From assembly GCF_032854445.1 (NCBI RefSeq), contig NC_088306.1, forward strand, positions 14,129,386 to 14,193,385: DNA of 64,000 nucleotides, read 5' to 3'. Numbering within the stretch: position 1 is the stretch's first letter; the number at the start of each line of letters is the position of its first letter. Below the pieces are notes generated by a model. It was not told where the DNA came from. It did not search any database and saw nothing but the letters and a program-made list of their open reading frames with translations. The position numbers and the translations under genes were made by a program. Positions 1 through 11,016 of this stretch are shown one piece after another. This stretch comes from Liolophura sinensis. Lineage: Eukaryota > Mollusca > Polyplacophora > Chitonida > Chitonidae.

Positions 1-889
1 AAGCACAAGGGATTTATGGTTGTACGGTGGGTGTGGGTGTCAAGGGAGATGGGGTAAAGTGGTTCATTTGCAGGTGTCACAAAGAGGACACGTGCGCTTA
101 GCTATGCAAGACCACAGACAGCCGGGCACTTGCGCTTTTAATCACAAATATGACAATTAATGGCGTAGACACGGGAGTTATAATTAACCACGTAATCCGG
201 CTTTACATACATGTCCAAACCTAAGTTTTGTTGAAGTTCACATATGCTGCGCAGATTGTTAAATTGGATTAACATACTGTAGCTTCTAGTTATTATAAGC
301 CATACTTCTCAGAAAATCCGTCAATTATGTTACCTAATGGAACCTAAACACAGACGACATTATTCTAATTTTAGCAAAAAATATCCCTGTAAAATGAATT
401 AAAGTATGACGCATACAGGCACAAAGGGAGATAATCGCGAACCATTAGCCTAAAAGTACTGCTTTAGATTTCTCTGTCGATAAACCTGATCGTCTATATC
501 CCCATGCAAAACGCAAAAGCAGTGCTTTAAATTAACGACCAATCATATGAATAAACAAACCTTTCTTTTTGTGGGATTCTTCTGGCACTTAAAATAACTG
601 AACTAAATGATTTTGGATGGATAAATTAAACGCTCACTACTAAAACCGTGTTCAGCATGCCGTGTAAATATTTGCAATCCAGTTTCCAGCCAGCTTTCTC
701 CATGTTCAACCAATCAAACATTCAAGTCAGATTATAACAATAACACTTGTAAGAATAGGCGTCCCTGACGTTCAATTATATAAAATTATATAGTACGTAC
801 AATATTAACCGACTGTACAACTGGTGCGTCTATTAGTTTGACAACACATGTGATGTGACTGCATTTTATGTGACTACATACGTGCGCCG

Positions 890-1029
890 TACGTGGGAAG
901 GTCTGGCAACAACCTGCTGATGGTCATGGGTTTTCTCCTGGCTCTGCCCGGTTTGCTTCCACCATAATGCTTACCGCCGTCGTATAAGTGAAATAATCTT
1001 GAGTACGGCGTAAAACACCAATGAATTAA
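890..1029 (+). mobile_element. SINE family A, 5'-truncated, tail-to-tail with the next copy
   Basis: It runs from the body ('gtacgtgggaagg') to 'ggcgtaaaacaccaatgaa'. It is followed within a few bases by an opposite copy, making an imperfect palindrome of about 300 bases. Confidence 0.85.
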
Positions 1030-1032
1030 GTA

Positions 1033-1192
1033 GATTTGATTTGATTCGTGTTTTACGCCGCACTCAAGAACATATCACTTATACGACGGCGACCAGCATC
1101 ATGGTGGGAGGAAACCAGGCAGAGCCCGGGGGAAACCCACGAACATCCGCAGGTTGCTGACAGACCTTCCGACTTATGGCCGGAGAGGATGT
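1033..1192 (-). mobile_element. SINE family A, truncated, tail-to-tail with the previous copy
   Basis: It reads from the tail ('tgattcgtgttttacgcc') to the mid-body ('ggccggagagga'). The tRNA-like head is missing. Confidence 0.85.
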
Positions 1193-2616
1193 AAATAAAC
1201 ATAAACTAACACAAGCAGTGATTCAAATATGAGGTGACTGTATATGCCAGTGTTAATGAGTAGGTGTGAAACACAAATCGAATAAATAAGAGAAAATATA
1301 TCTAGGCGGGACCAAGGTGGCCATGGAAATTCCTGATCCTATCGACACAGGGTAGATATGGTTGTGTGTATCCCCTGATTCAAATTCGATTGTGCAAAAG
1401 TGTTAGCTATTACACGTATATCTTTATCAAATGAAATATAATATTCAAGATTTTAGCAGAACACCAAAGCCAATGTCAATGTCAAAAGCCAAGTACAACA
1501 ACAAGGGGTATCGTTAGTATTTAACATAATGTTACATGATTTTTTGGACTAAATAGAGAAGTAAAGGTATGGCCTAAAGTTAAGTCTAAAATCAGTTTTG
1601 CCCCAGATCCTCGCTCGCTAAGGCAGGGATGGACACAGGGTCTGATTTTGCCCGTCAGAAAAACTCTTCTAAAAAATCAAATGAGCAAAAATATGAAGGA
1701 GTCAAAATGTTTCTTAACAGAACATGTATTATTAAATTTGTACTTAATATTTATAGTGTCACTGATATATTCATTTCATAGCAAAGTAGTTATAAAATTT
1801 CACAGTTATTTCACAGTTTCTAGAAAATCGGTCGAGTATAGTCACATGGTTATAAAGATAGGGAACATGACGGTGGATTATAATACCGACCTAAAAACAT
1901 AATACAGACAAAATAAACTTTGCAAGAGATAAATAATATCATTACAGAAACATTCAATACATTACTACAGAAACATAAGCATGGTTTGATTGTTACGCTC
2001 CCTGAGTTTACCAAGACACTATGCTCCGTCTATCACCTTTCCATTTTCTGTTTAATCTCAAAACAGTTTTCTGAAAGACTTAACGGGAAATACTATACAA
2101 AATGGAGTAAGCATAAATGTAAAGACCATTGGAAACCTGTACCGTATCTGAAAATAACTTTACTTTTTGTGTTAAATATTTTTCTTAGTTAAGTGCAATC
2201 AAATTATTTGATTGCATGGTAGGCTTTATGGATCATGTTGATAACGATATATATCGAAGCTACGTCCTTAATGACATAACGTCGTTTTTTCTGGCCCTTA
2301 GACAGGAATTTAATATTAGATTCGTTCTATTGTGCAAAGGTGCATATGGCATCAGTAAAGTCCAATTTTTTCAGGTCTAAGCATAAAGGTGTACAGAACG
2401 TTGTGTGACCTTATTTATCAATAAGTGTTCCATAAAGGCTACCCTACAATCGACATATTTGACTGTAAATCATTCAAAATGTTTTAAAATAGGTAGAAGT
2501 AGGTCTAATTTCTTGTATAGTTTAAACGGTCTTCTATTGATGCCTATTTCCTTATAATGTTTTCCCCTTTTTCCAATTCACACCAGTTTAGTTCACTGAG
2601 TGATGAAGTAGAACAT

Positions 2617-5600
2617 TCAGGTTAAACACCCATCTACGCTGACGTTCTCTTTGATCTGGTCCAACTCTTGCATACAAACGCTGTCACTAAGCTTGTTAAG
2701 TTTTGTACTGAACAGCTGATTCGTTTCTTCGACGACAACATTTTCTTGGCATTGTGTCAGTGCGTTTGCAGAGCTATTTTGGTCCTGCCTTGACATATCC
2801 AATGCGCTTGATGATCGACTCGTTTTTGTCAGGGAGCGCCTCAACTTCATCCACCAATCAGAATCGCCTCTTTCAAGGTACGCGTGTGTCTTCAGAAACA
2901 ACGACAAATCTTCGTCTTCGATACTGGACGGAATGAGATCTTCTGTCGTGATAACAATGAGACTGTTATTGTTTTCTCTCAAAGTCCTTTCGTAAGCAAT
3001 TCTCAACAAAAACAGGGGCCATTCGTTGGCCACAAAAGCTGTGGACAATACGAGAAGCACGTATCGACAACTAGACACCCCGTGAACCATATTGTCTTGA
3101 ATCGGATCACCGGGAATGAAATGGAGATCGGACAGCCTGGTACTGAAACCGTCTGCCTCCAGTTTACACCTTAGGTCATAAAAAGACCATTGAAAATCGC
3201 TGGCGTCGTATGCGATGTAGACATCATATAGACAACTTTGTGAACTTTCCGAAACACTAAGTGACTGCAGACATATATCCCACCAAGGCGATGACTCTTC
3301 AATGTTGGAAGACCATTCTCTCGCACTTGTAAGATATTTCAACTTTTTGTCCCTTAACACATCCGACTGTCCAATACATTGGTAACGCCGTGTTTTGTAA
3401 AACCGACCGAGACGTGTATTAATACTCCGTAGATTAGTCTTGTTGGCGACGTCTGCAGTGAAAATAACCAGGAAGTGTTTCTTTGCGCGCGCTTTTGTCA
3501 AGCCTTTGTCCAATGCCAAACGACACACTTCCTCCGACAAGAATTTCTCCGTAACCACAGCTACCATTCTAAAGCTACATTTCACCATGTGGGATAAATT
3601 TTGAACACGGGATAAACCAGCAATGAAATCTCTACATGTCACTACTACCAAATTGGAGCGATCATCAGACTGAAAAATAGGAAGAAGTTGTTGCTGGCAG
3701 AATTCGTAATCCTCTTGAGCAACAGCTACAAGTATTTTGATCACTTCGTCTTTCTCGGGATTCGTTGACCTGTCGAATAGTCTGACCATGAAATACGAAT
3801 AAACCAAGGCCCTTAACTCCAGCCTGAGGCAGTAACATACGAAACCTATGATGACTGCCATGACGAAACATGATGTTATCGACATGCAGACCTGGAAATA
3901 CGTCATGTTTTTTCCTCTAACGCAAACAAAGTCAGCGTCGTTCACGCGAATCATAACAGAAATGGTTCTGTCTGATTTTATGCAAAGCACGTCGCTCACG
4001 TCCTTCACACGGTGTTCATTGATCAATAACCATGACTTCAACCACACACTGTGGCAATCACAGTGAAACCGGTTGTTGCTGAGAGTTATCTCCCTTATCC
4101 TGTCCAGTTTGGTGATTAATCGGGGGAGAGTTTGTAACGCGTTATGGTCTAAATACAAATGGCGTAACTTTGGCATGGCCCGTAATACTTCAGGGGGAAG
4201 TTCCTCTAGATTGTTATTAGACAAGTTCAAAGTTTCTATATGACTTAAATAGTCCCTAGGAGTCAGCACCGTTATGTTGTTGTCATTCAAGCGCAAAGTC
4301 AACGTTTCTTTGGGTATATCCTGCGGCAGAGTAACTTTTTGCGAATTCCCACAATCAACCAAGCGATGAGTACTTTGCGCGTACCTGTAGCAGCGACACC
4401 TAGCTGGGCACGTGACATTTACTGCTTGGCAGTACAGGTTGCTGGATTTTTGAGATAATAAAGATTGTTTGAAAAATTCCGCTGGACCAGAGCATTTCCA
4501 CTCCGTGAAGAAGTATTCATCACCCAAAAACGTGTCTTGTGAAGGCGTAGTGTGAACTGAAATGTAATTTAAAAAGTCCACCATTTTGCAATCACACCAA
4601 AGTGGATTTTCTGACAGGTCGAATTTGAAATATATGAGAAGCAGGCGGAATTTTCTTTCCATCTCCATCTCATCCCTGTCGCTGACATTACTTAAAATCG
4701 GAGCTGGAATTGAAGAAATATTGTTACCAGATAGATTTATCGTGCGCTTGTAGTCCTGACGACGCTTCAGCAAGTTTTCTCGAGTTTTGTCATAGTCGTC
4801 CGTTCGTGTAGCTGCTGCGTCATTGAGAATAAAGGTAAAACTATGGATATTAACAGCATTAATTGTATCCAGTAGAGAATTAAATGTGATGTTACAACCG
4901 GATAAATCGACTAAAGTGATTCCTGTTAGGAATATCACACCTTCCGGTAGATAAATCAAGGGATTGTTCTGTAAGTATATTTCATGAAGATAATCGCTGT
5001 CCGTGGGAAGACTGTCTTGATGAATAAAGGTAATCTCATTGTTTTCCAGGTGTAAAGTTCTGAGCTTTCGTAGAGAAGAAAAACTGTCTTCTTCAATCCT
5101 CTTCAGCTTATTGTTGGCAATATTCAAAATTCGAAGCTCTTTTAACGTCCGAAAAATTTCGACATTTATATGTTGAAGCAGGTTTTTTCGTAAATCCAAA
5201 GTTTGCAATTTGCACTCAGACCCTAAACAAAACTGGGGAATACTTCGTAAATTATTGTCACTAATATTTAAGTATGTTAGATCTGTCAGATTTATAAACG
5301 TCTGGGTGCCGATCAATTCTAAACCGTTTTTCACTAACGATAACACATTTAGAGATCCACGAAAGGTAAAATTGATCAGGGACGTTATGTTGTTATGGTC
5401 CAAAACCAGAACAATAGGTGAGGCGTCATCAGGCAACCCTACGAGAAAACTCTTGCGAATTTTCATCAGTTGCAAAGGCATGTGCGTGTGTGATTCCGTG
5501 TCCCACGGGAAATTTGGTGGTGATGTGAAGGAATTTCTGGAGAGATTTAAGTACTGAAGATGTGGAAATCGTTGAAGAAAATTCTCAGGAAGCTGCTCTA

Positions 5601-6252
5601 GTGAAACATTTGAAAGTCTACACATTAACACGTTTTCATATTTGCCTGCTGACGGGAATAATTCGTTAAATCGGTCCTTCAAATTAATGTTCTCGACAGC
5701 AAACGTTTCCAAGTGACGGGATATGACCCTGTGAATACCTCTTGACCTGGGAGGTTCTACTTCCGTCTCATTCAAGATAACCGTAGAAGCGTTTAAACGG
5801 CCCAGAAGCCTATGGACATCAGTGGTTCTGATCTTGCAGTGGTTGAGTGATACCTCGTATAAAGGCATCAATCCAACAGAACAGTTAAGAGCCTCAAATT
5901 TCACCAACTTTGCCACCGGACATTCAACACGTATTGAGGTCAGTTTATAAGATTGCTTAGCATTGACGTGCTCTGCCCCGGTTCCGGGTTGCTTAGACGG
6001 ATAAATAATATCACAGAGGTCAAAAGAGCACGCCACTGATAGGTTGTCCTGAGCCACACGTATGTAAACAACTTCCTGTTTCAGAGACTTTCCCGAGTAT
6101 GAGGAGTGGGGACGTTTATATGAAACGTTGTAACGCGTCAGAGAAAAACAGAGGCTTTCCGAACGTCCACTGGTAATCCAAAATGCCGTTAACATGAAGA
6201 ATGCAATCCATGACGTCACGAATTCATTTCCGCCCAGGTGCTTCAGTTCCAT
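2617..6252 (-). CDS. Twin-TIR Toll-like receptor A (single coding exon)
   Basis: This 1211-residue type I membrane receptor should bind ligand outside the cell and recruit TIR adaptors inside. Residues 1-31 look like a signal peptide. Leucine-rich repeats run from about 214 to 550 and end in an LRRCT (NPLWCDC at 549). An LRRNT follows (CPARCRCY at 615), then a short LRR block (640-730) and a second LRRCT (CDCHSVW at 731). This two-cluster layout is the multiple-cysteine, Toll-like type. The membrane segment is about 785-809. The tail holds two TIR-like domains. TIR1 (836-997) is degenerate: its box 2 reads CRDFIAGLS, lacking the BB-loop proline, and its box 3 is PWW at 989. TIR2 (1007-1137) is canonical: YDVYIAYD, FIPGDP and DWW. 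A Ser-rich tail of about 75 residues follows. The ATG at 6252 is preceded by a splice acceptor (AG 6277-6278), so an untranslated leader exon is likely. A two-codon upstream ORF (ATGGGATAA) lies between that acceptor and the start. Family assignment is certain; ligand and adaptor are unknown. Confidence 0.95.
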   Translation of the reverse strand: MELKHLGGNEFVTSWIAFFMLTAFWITSGRSESLCFSLTRYNVSYKRPHSSYSGKSLKQEVVYIRVAQDNLSVACSFDLCDIIYPSKQPGTGAEHVNAKQSYKLTSIRVECPVAKLVKFEALNCSVGLMPLYEVSLNHCKIRTTDVHRLLGRLNASTVILNETEVEPPRSRGIHRVISRHLETFAVENINLKDRFNELFPSAGKYENVLMCRLSNVSLEQLPENFLQRFPHLQYLNLSRNSFTSPPNFPWDTESHTHMPLQLMKIRKSFLVGLPDDASPIVLVLDHNNITSLINFTFRGSLNVLSLVKNGLELIGTQTFINLTDLTYLNISDNNLRSIPQFCLGSECKLQTLDLRKNLLQHINVEIFRTLKELRILNIANNKLKRIEEDSFSSLRKLRTLHLENNEITFIHQDSLPTDSDYLHEIYLQNNPLIYLPEGVIFLTGITLVDLSGCNITFNSLLDTINAVNIHSFTFILNDAAATRTDDYDKTRENLLKRRQDYKRTINLSGNNISSIPAPILSNVSDRDEMEMERKFRLLLIYFKFDLSENPLWCDCKMVDFLNYISVHTTPSQDTFLGDEYFFTEWKCSGPAEFFKQSLLSQKSSNLYCQAVNVTCPARCRCYRYAQSTHRLVDCGNSQKVTLPQDIPKETLTLRLNDNNITVLTPRDYLSHIETLNLSNNNLEELPPEVLRAMPKLRHLYLDHNALQTLPRLITKLDRIREITLSNNRFHCDCHSVWLKSWLLINEHRVKDVSDVLCIKSDRTISVMIRVNDADFVCVRGKNMTYFQVCMSITSCFVMAVIIGFVCYCLRLELRALVYSYFMVRLFDRSTNPEKDEVIKILVAVAQEDYEFCQQQLLPIFQSDDRSNLVVVTCRDFIAGLSRVQNLSHMVKCSFRMVAVVTEKFLSEEVCRLALDKGLTKARAKKHFLVIFTADVANKTNLRSINTRLGRFYKTRRYQCIGQSDVLRDKKLKYLTSAREWSSNIEESSPWWDICLQSLSVSESSQSCLYDVYIAYDASDFQWSFYDLRCKLEADGFSTRLSDLHFIPGDPIQDNMVHGVSSCRYVLLVLSTAFVANEWPLFLLRIAYERTLRENNNSLIVITTEDLIPSSIEDEDLSLFLKTHAYLERGDSDWWMKLRRSLTKTSRSSSALDMSRQDQNSSANALTQCQENVVVEETNQLFSTKLNKLSDSVCMQELDQIKENVSVDGCLT

Positions 6253-6360
6253 ACGTGGTCACGTCACTTATCCCATCTGGAAAACATGAATTCGAAGAGA
6301 AATCAGCTATTGGTCGATTTTAAAAAGCCTGTGATGTGGACATGTACTTATTATGCATAT

Positions 6361-6491
6361 ATGCTTGGGGTTTAACGTCGTACTTATCAATTTTTCAGTC
6401 ATATCACGACGAAGAGTCATTAGTGTGTCATGTGACTGAACGTCGTCATATGATTGAAAAATTGTAAAGTACGGCGTTAAATCCCAAGCAT
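6361..6491. repeat. Foldback made of two family B ends, upstream of receptor A
   Basis: The left arm begins 'atgcttggggtttaacgtcg' and the right arm ends 'acggcgttaaatcccaagca', an imperfect inverted repeat with arms of about 53 bases and a short spacer. It lies 85-215 bases upstream of the leader acceptor of the receptor at 2617-6252. Confidence 0.82.
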
Positions 6492-7056
6492 ACACGTATA
6501 ATACAGTACATGCCTACAACATACGCTAACGTAAATTAGGATCCACAAACGCATACGCCACTGCACTATATATCCTTATTCCACCTGGTTTTACCCACCA
6601 ATCACATAAAAAACTAAATAAACACATCAAGTACCTCGTATGCATTCACCACTCATTTTAATACGTACACGTATCTATCATATATGACAGGTACACACTG
6701 GAAGGTCGTGTAAATAAGTATACTTACATTCCTACACAACTGGCTTATTTACACACAAATACAATACATTTGTCATAACCACTGGTTTCCGTACACGTAT
6801 GCACTAATGTCATCCGCACACTCACATGTAACTTCCAAAAATACTGCACCCTCAGTTCCAATACACGTAAATACCATATATTCCTGTTTATTACACGTAA
6901 CTACCATATGTTCATACGCCTTAACAACCGTACAAGTAACTATCTATATACAGGTAGGCACGTGTTGTTGGCTTTTGCACTTGTACCTGTCACTGTTCAC
7001 CCTTGATGAACTTGGTTGAACTTATATACATTCAAAATTTACTCTGTTTAATTTAA

Positions 7057-7235
7057 CAGAAAGTATGTTGTCTAAGTGACGCTAGAATGTATTCTGTTAT
7101 TATAGCACAATATTGTGTCACATTCAACATCATATGCTGTTAGTCTAATAAAATGGTTTAATGAACAGAATATCAGTGTTATATTTAACAGCACAATCTA
7201 CTCCAATAATAATACATTCTAACATCGACTTTCTG
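7057..7235. mobile_element. TTAA-flanked MITE-like element
   Basis: The 179-bp segment begins CAGAAAGT and ends ACTTTCTG, directly flanked by TTAA on both sides (7053 and 7236). Deeper in, a second shared inverted motif appears (tagaatgtatt and aatacattcta). TTAA duplication is the hallmark of piggyBac-type transposition, but no longer relative is present here to prove it. Confidence 0.6.
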
Positions 7236-7868
7236 TTAAATTTAAAACATTGATTTTTTTTAGTGTAATAATTGAGTGTAAATTTCAGAAATAAATATGT
7301 AGAAATGCATCAGTAAGTACCACTGTTGAAGAGAATATTATATAGAACTGTATCATATTAGAGCTACATTATTAATATAACATATGAATCCTCTGGGTAA
7401 ATCCGAAGGTCGCTACTTACGCTTAAATCCAAGATATCGGTCAGTACACGTATCTTGCATATGGATAATACAACTCTGAACGAGAGCAACACAAATCTGT
7501 AGATTATATCCGTCTTGCAGTTATTTGCTTAGGGTACCATTTCTACGGTGTAAAGCTCAGCATTACTTATGGAGGTCCATTATTGTCATTTTTTGTTGTC
7601 TTTTTTTTCTGTCGTTTTTGTCTTTGTTTTTTTTATGTTATTGTTTTATTTTGACAAAAATCCTCCGTTTTTCGTAAATACTTGCTTCCGATTTTCAGGG
7701 GTGGAGGAGACATCCTATCAAAGTCGACCATGCAGCATTTAGCGTGGTTTCAAGGCCCTCGTTAAGTCATTGGCATATTTTGAAAATGATATATTGGATA
7801 TTTACCAGACCAACAGTCTGACAGGGCAGCTTATTATTATGTGCTAATTTGCTGGTTTATTCTGGGCA

Positions 7869-8133
7869 GAGGCCTCCCTGGCTCAGTTGGTTAATCATTA
7901 GGCTAGCACAATGTAATGACCCAGAAGCCTCTCACCAATGCGGTCGATGTGAGTTCAAGTCCAGCTCATGCTGGCTTCCTCGCCCGACGTAAGAGGGAAG
8001 GTATGCAGCAACCTGCGGATGATCGTGGGTTTCCCCCGGGCTTTGCCTGGTTTCCTCCCACCATAACGCTGGCCGCCGTCGTATAAGTGAAATATTCTTG
8101 AGTACGGCGTAAAACATCAAATAAATAAATAAA
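7869..8133 (+). mobile_element. SINE family A, full length
   Basis: The tRNA-like head has A box 'tggctcagttgg' and B box 'gagttcaagtcc', followed by the body and (aaat)n tail. Flanking duplications are tattctgggca at 7858 and tattctggaca at 8134. Confidence 0.9.
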
Positions 8134-8881
8134 TATTCTGGACATATCTGCATCGCCATCAACACGTAGGTCGTCCTTCCGCAAAAAGCTGGAAACATAA
8201 ACCAATAAGGAGATACTACATACATTGTGGCAGACCGCGTATTCCATTCATCATCTACTTTGTGCATTGTGGCGTAAATGTACCACTGTAGAATGTGAAG
8301 AAGTTAGCTTCTCTATATACAGCTCTCCAGCACGATCCTTGTACTGTATTTCACTCTGGACCAATCATAAAAGCTGATGGGCAAAAAGTTTGAACAGTGG
8401 ATTAAGCTCCCGGATATGTGGGTTAAGTTGACACGGGTGCAGAGTAACACAACAGGTCTGTCTACATACAGTACCGTACTCCTTACAGCGAATGCGTAGC
8501 TATCTACGTTGGCTATGAACACCTGACCCAGTTAGCAAGTTTTGCACACAAATCTTGAACAACTCCAAGGTGACTGGAGTCACAGTGATGAGGCAGGAAG
8601 TCATGTACAGAAACACAGAAAATCGGTGTGAACCTTCCATTCTATTAATACTTGATGCATATGCGTTCACTATCTAAGCCCTGGCTCCACAGGTAATGCT
8701 TAATTGTCTAGTGCTGGCATCCGAGAGGGGAGAATGCGCTGTAATGAATATGATACTGTACCTGTATGTGTAGCCTATAACCGAGGTAACACCAGTAAAT
8801 GTAGGCGTATTATTTATGTCAGGTGTAGGCCTATACATCTCCAGACTGTTCACTGCATGAGTAAACACCCTGTTCAATGAA

Positions 8882-9037
8882 TTTATTTTGATTGGTGTTT
8901 TACGCCGTACTCAAGAATGTCCCTGTTCACTGAACAAAAGATAGCTATACATAGCAATCGATATTATGGCTTCATGTACTTCCTTAATATTCTTATAAAG
9001 TTGCTTTTAAAAATTCTTGAGTACGGCGTTAAACACA
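8882..9037. mobile_element. Two opposed SINE family A tail fragments
   Basis: Minus-sense 'tgattggtgttttacgccgt' (8888) and plus-sense 'attcttgagtacggcgttaa' (9013) face each other about 100 bases apart. Nothing else of the element remains. Confidence 0.6.
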
Positions 9038-9545
9038 AAGCTGATCAGACAAAAAAAAGAATTGTACTTGTTGAAAAATGATTTTCACTGTGACAACAGA
9101 AATGTGAATGCATTTAAAGAGATGTGAACGTGATTGCTACGTATGGCTTCCTGTACTATATCTGGGTATCAGTATCAACAAAAAGAATGCCACAGAATCA
9201 CATAACTCCACGAAGAAATGCCAATAAAAATTAGTACGTCATACGTTAGTGTTTGGGGAAAGCAAAACCGGCGTTTATTCAAGATGCTTCTAACACTGGT
9301 GTTAGAAACTGTAAACGGATGCAAAGCTTTTCCGTCCACATTTCTCCTCTATTCATGTGGTGCACGTCACGACTGACGCAGTAATTTACATTGTAACAAG
9401 GTATCTATACCCAAGTTATACTACTACCTTAAATACATTCCCATCGAGTGCAATTAACATAGCTGCAATTCTTTTTTTTAAATAATCCTGTCTAAGCCAT
9501 TGTACTATTGAGGCGTGTGGTTTGATACTATATTATGGATTTACA

Positions 9546-9665
9546 CGAACGGTTAGAACTCAACTCCAGCTGAGATAAAATGACAAACAGGTCGGATTTC
9601 AACGGTTAGGTGGGACAATTTGCCAACTGTCACACTCTCTGCTCTATGCTGCAGTCTTTCACACG
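9546..9665 (+). repeat. Interspersed repeat family C copy
   Basis: It carries the family core 'gctgagataaaatgacaaac', then 'caatttgccaactgtcacac' and 'ctctatgctgcagt'. The unit of about 125 bp recurs at 42262, 43858, 45372, 46388, 48110 and 61653. Confidence 0.75.
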
Positions 9666-10905
9666 TTGCTAACTTTTTATATTTGATGTTTGGAGGTTTC
9701 GTCCAAGCTAAAAGAGACATTCTAAAATGTCTAATAAGGTTTATACGGAATAATTCCTGTTCTACAAAAATAGAAGGTGAAAATAGATTGGTTTCACTCC
9801 TTATAAAAAAAAATGAATGATTAGGTTTATTAACGCCACTTCCTTCGCATCAAGAAATACAATACGATCAAAGACATACAAAGACATATAAAACATATAC
9901 GTGTGTGCAGACCAAATGGTTTAAAATGCCGTACTGTACTAGACAGCTTATGCAAAGACCTGCGAGGTTTATTTACCCTCCTTCCCAACTCCAACCCCTT
10001 CCCAGTTGTATAACTGGAAGGAAATTTCGCCCCGCGGGTGGAGATGCCCTCATTCAACTTCCGTAAGCATACCTTTTGCTCATGTCGTATCAAACACATG
10101 CAGGGAATTCCTAATTGATCAGAAACAAGACCGGTGTACGATCACAGGCAGCGACGCATGCGCATTTAAAAATATGTTTTAAGTTCAAGTGGTACACCAT
10201 CCCACAACAACAACAACGCGGTCCTCACGCTGAGCTCTCCGTCGCCGCTAAACATTCTTGCAGAGAAATATATCGACCAAAGGAAGTGTTTACACAAGCA
10301 GGATTTTAATTGGGGCACCAAAGAGATGTCAGTGGGAGAATTTACACCCGATTTCAACTAGATCTGAAAACTTACCATTGTTTCTCTCTCTGACAACCGT
10401 TCTTGAGATACCTTGGTTAAACATTAATGAATGGTCTCGTGTTATTCATTTCTCGCTTGCAGGCCGTCTAATACATGTACCGTACTCAGCTGTATCAATG
10501 AATAAGCGTGCATCAGTTGTGTATCGGCATCAATCTACGCATGAGGTATAACAATCACTGCCATGAGATTTCCTGGTGTGGTTTGCTGGCTATGTGTGTT
10601 GCACACTTATCCTAGTTGTCTATAGGCCTACGCGATTACTCACCGTCAGTCGTGGTTTCAGCGCCCAGGGGGTGTGTTTACGTGTTGTGTCACAGGCTGC
10701 TCGTCCACTTGACTTAACCTAATGAAGGACTGCCATCGCAAAAGGAAGATTTAACTTACAGCTGTTATCTGGGTCAGAAGAGTGAGCTATTAATATTGTC
10801 GCTGTGTTATTGGCTGCGCAAGCTTTGCTAGTTCTGGGTCAAATTATCGCCTGAGTCAGTTAGAAACAGACATCATTTACAACTTTGCGGGTAGTCATGA
10901 ATTTT

Positions 10906-11016
10906 CCCCGCGCCCAGACCGAATTTCTCCCATCATAATACTGGCCGTTGTCGTATAAGTGAAATACTAGTATTATTGAGTACGGCGTAAAATGTCAATA
11001 AAATAAATAAATAATT
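10906..11016 (+). mobile_element. SINE family A fragment, aged
   Basis: A diverged 3' body ('cataatactggccgttgtcg', 'attgagtacggcgtaaaatg') with an (aaat)n tail. A second aged tail fragment follows at about 11190-11262 ('gatgtcgtatggttgaaaat'). Confidence 0.75.

Larger units (their letters stand above)
1..2616. other. Intergenic, downstream of receptor A
   Basis: Apart from the tail-to-tail SINE pair (890-1192) I see nothing recognisable. Two open frames of 84 and 90 codons (1648-1902 and 1920-2192) have AT-rich, gene-unlike composition and no known motif. Confidence 0.6.

Noticed and set aside
2754-5557. Plus-strand frames inside receptor A
   Set aside because: Antisense shadows of a long, domain-rich coding exon. 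The same holds for plus-strand frames at 15632-18369.
7869-7960. Possible tRNA gene (A and B boxes present)
   Set aside because: The boxes belong to the head of a family A SINE with target duplications and an (aaat)n tail. No cloverleaf with a paired acceptor stem is seen. No true tRNA gene was found in the window.
8500-8640. Weak similarity to 47330-47450 (acacaaatcttgaa segment) and to 29690-29740
   Set aside because: A shared segment of about 100 bases is visible, but ends, orientation and class cannot be set, and no reading frame is conserved across the copies. It is probably another old repeat.
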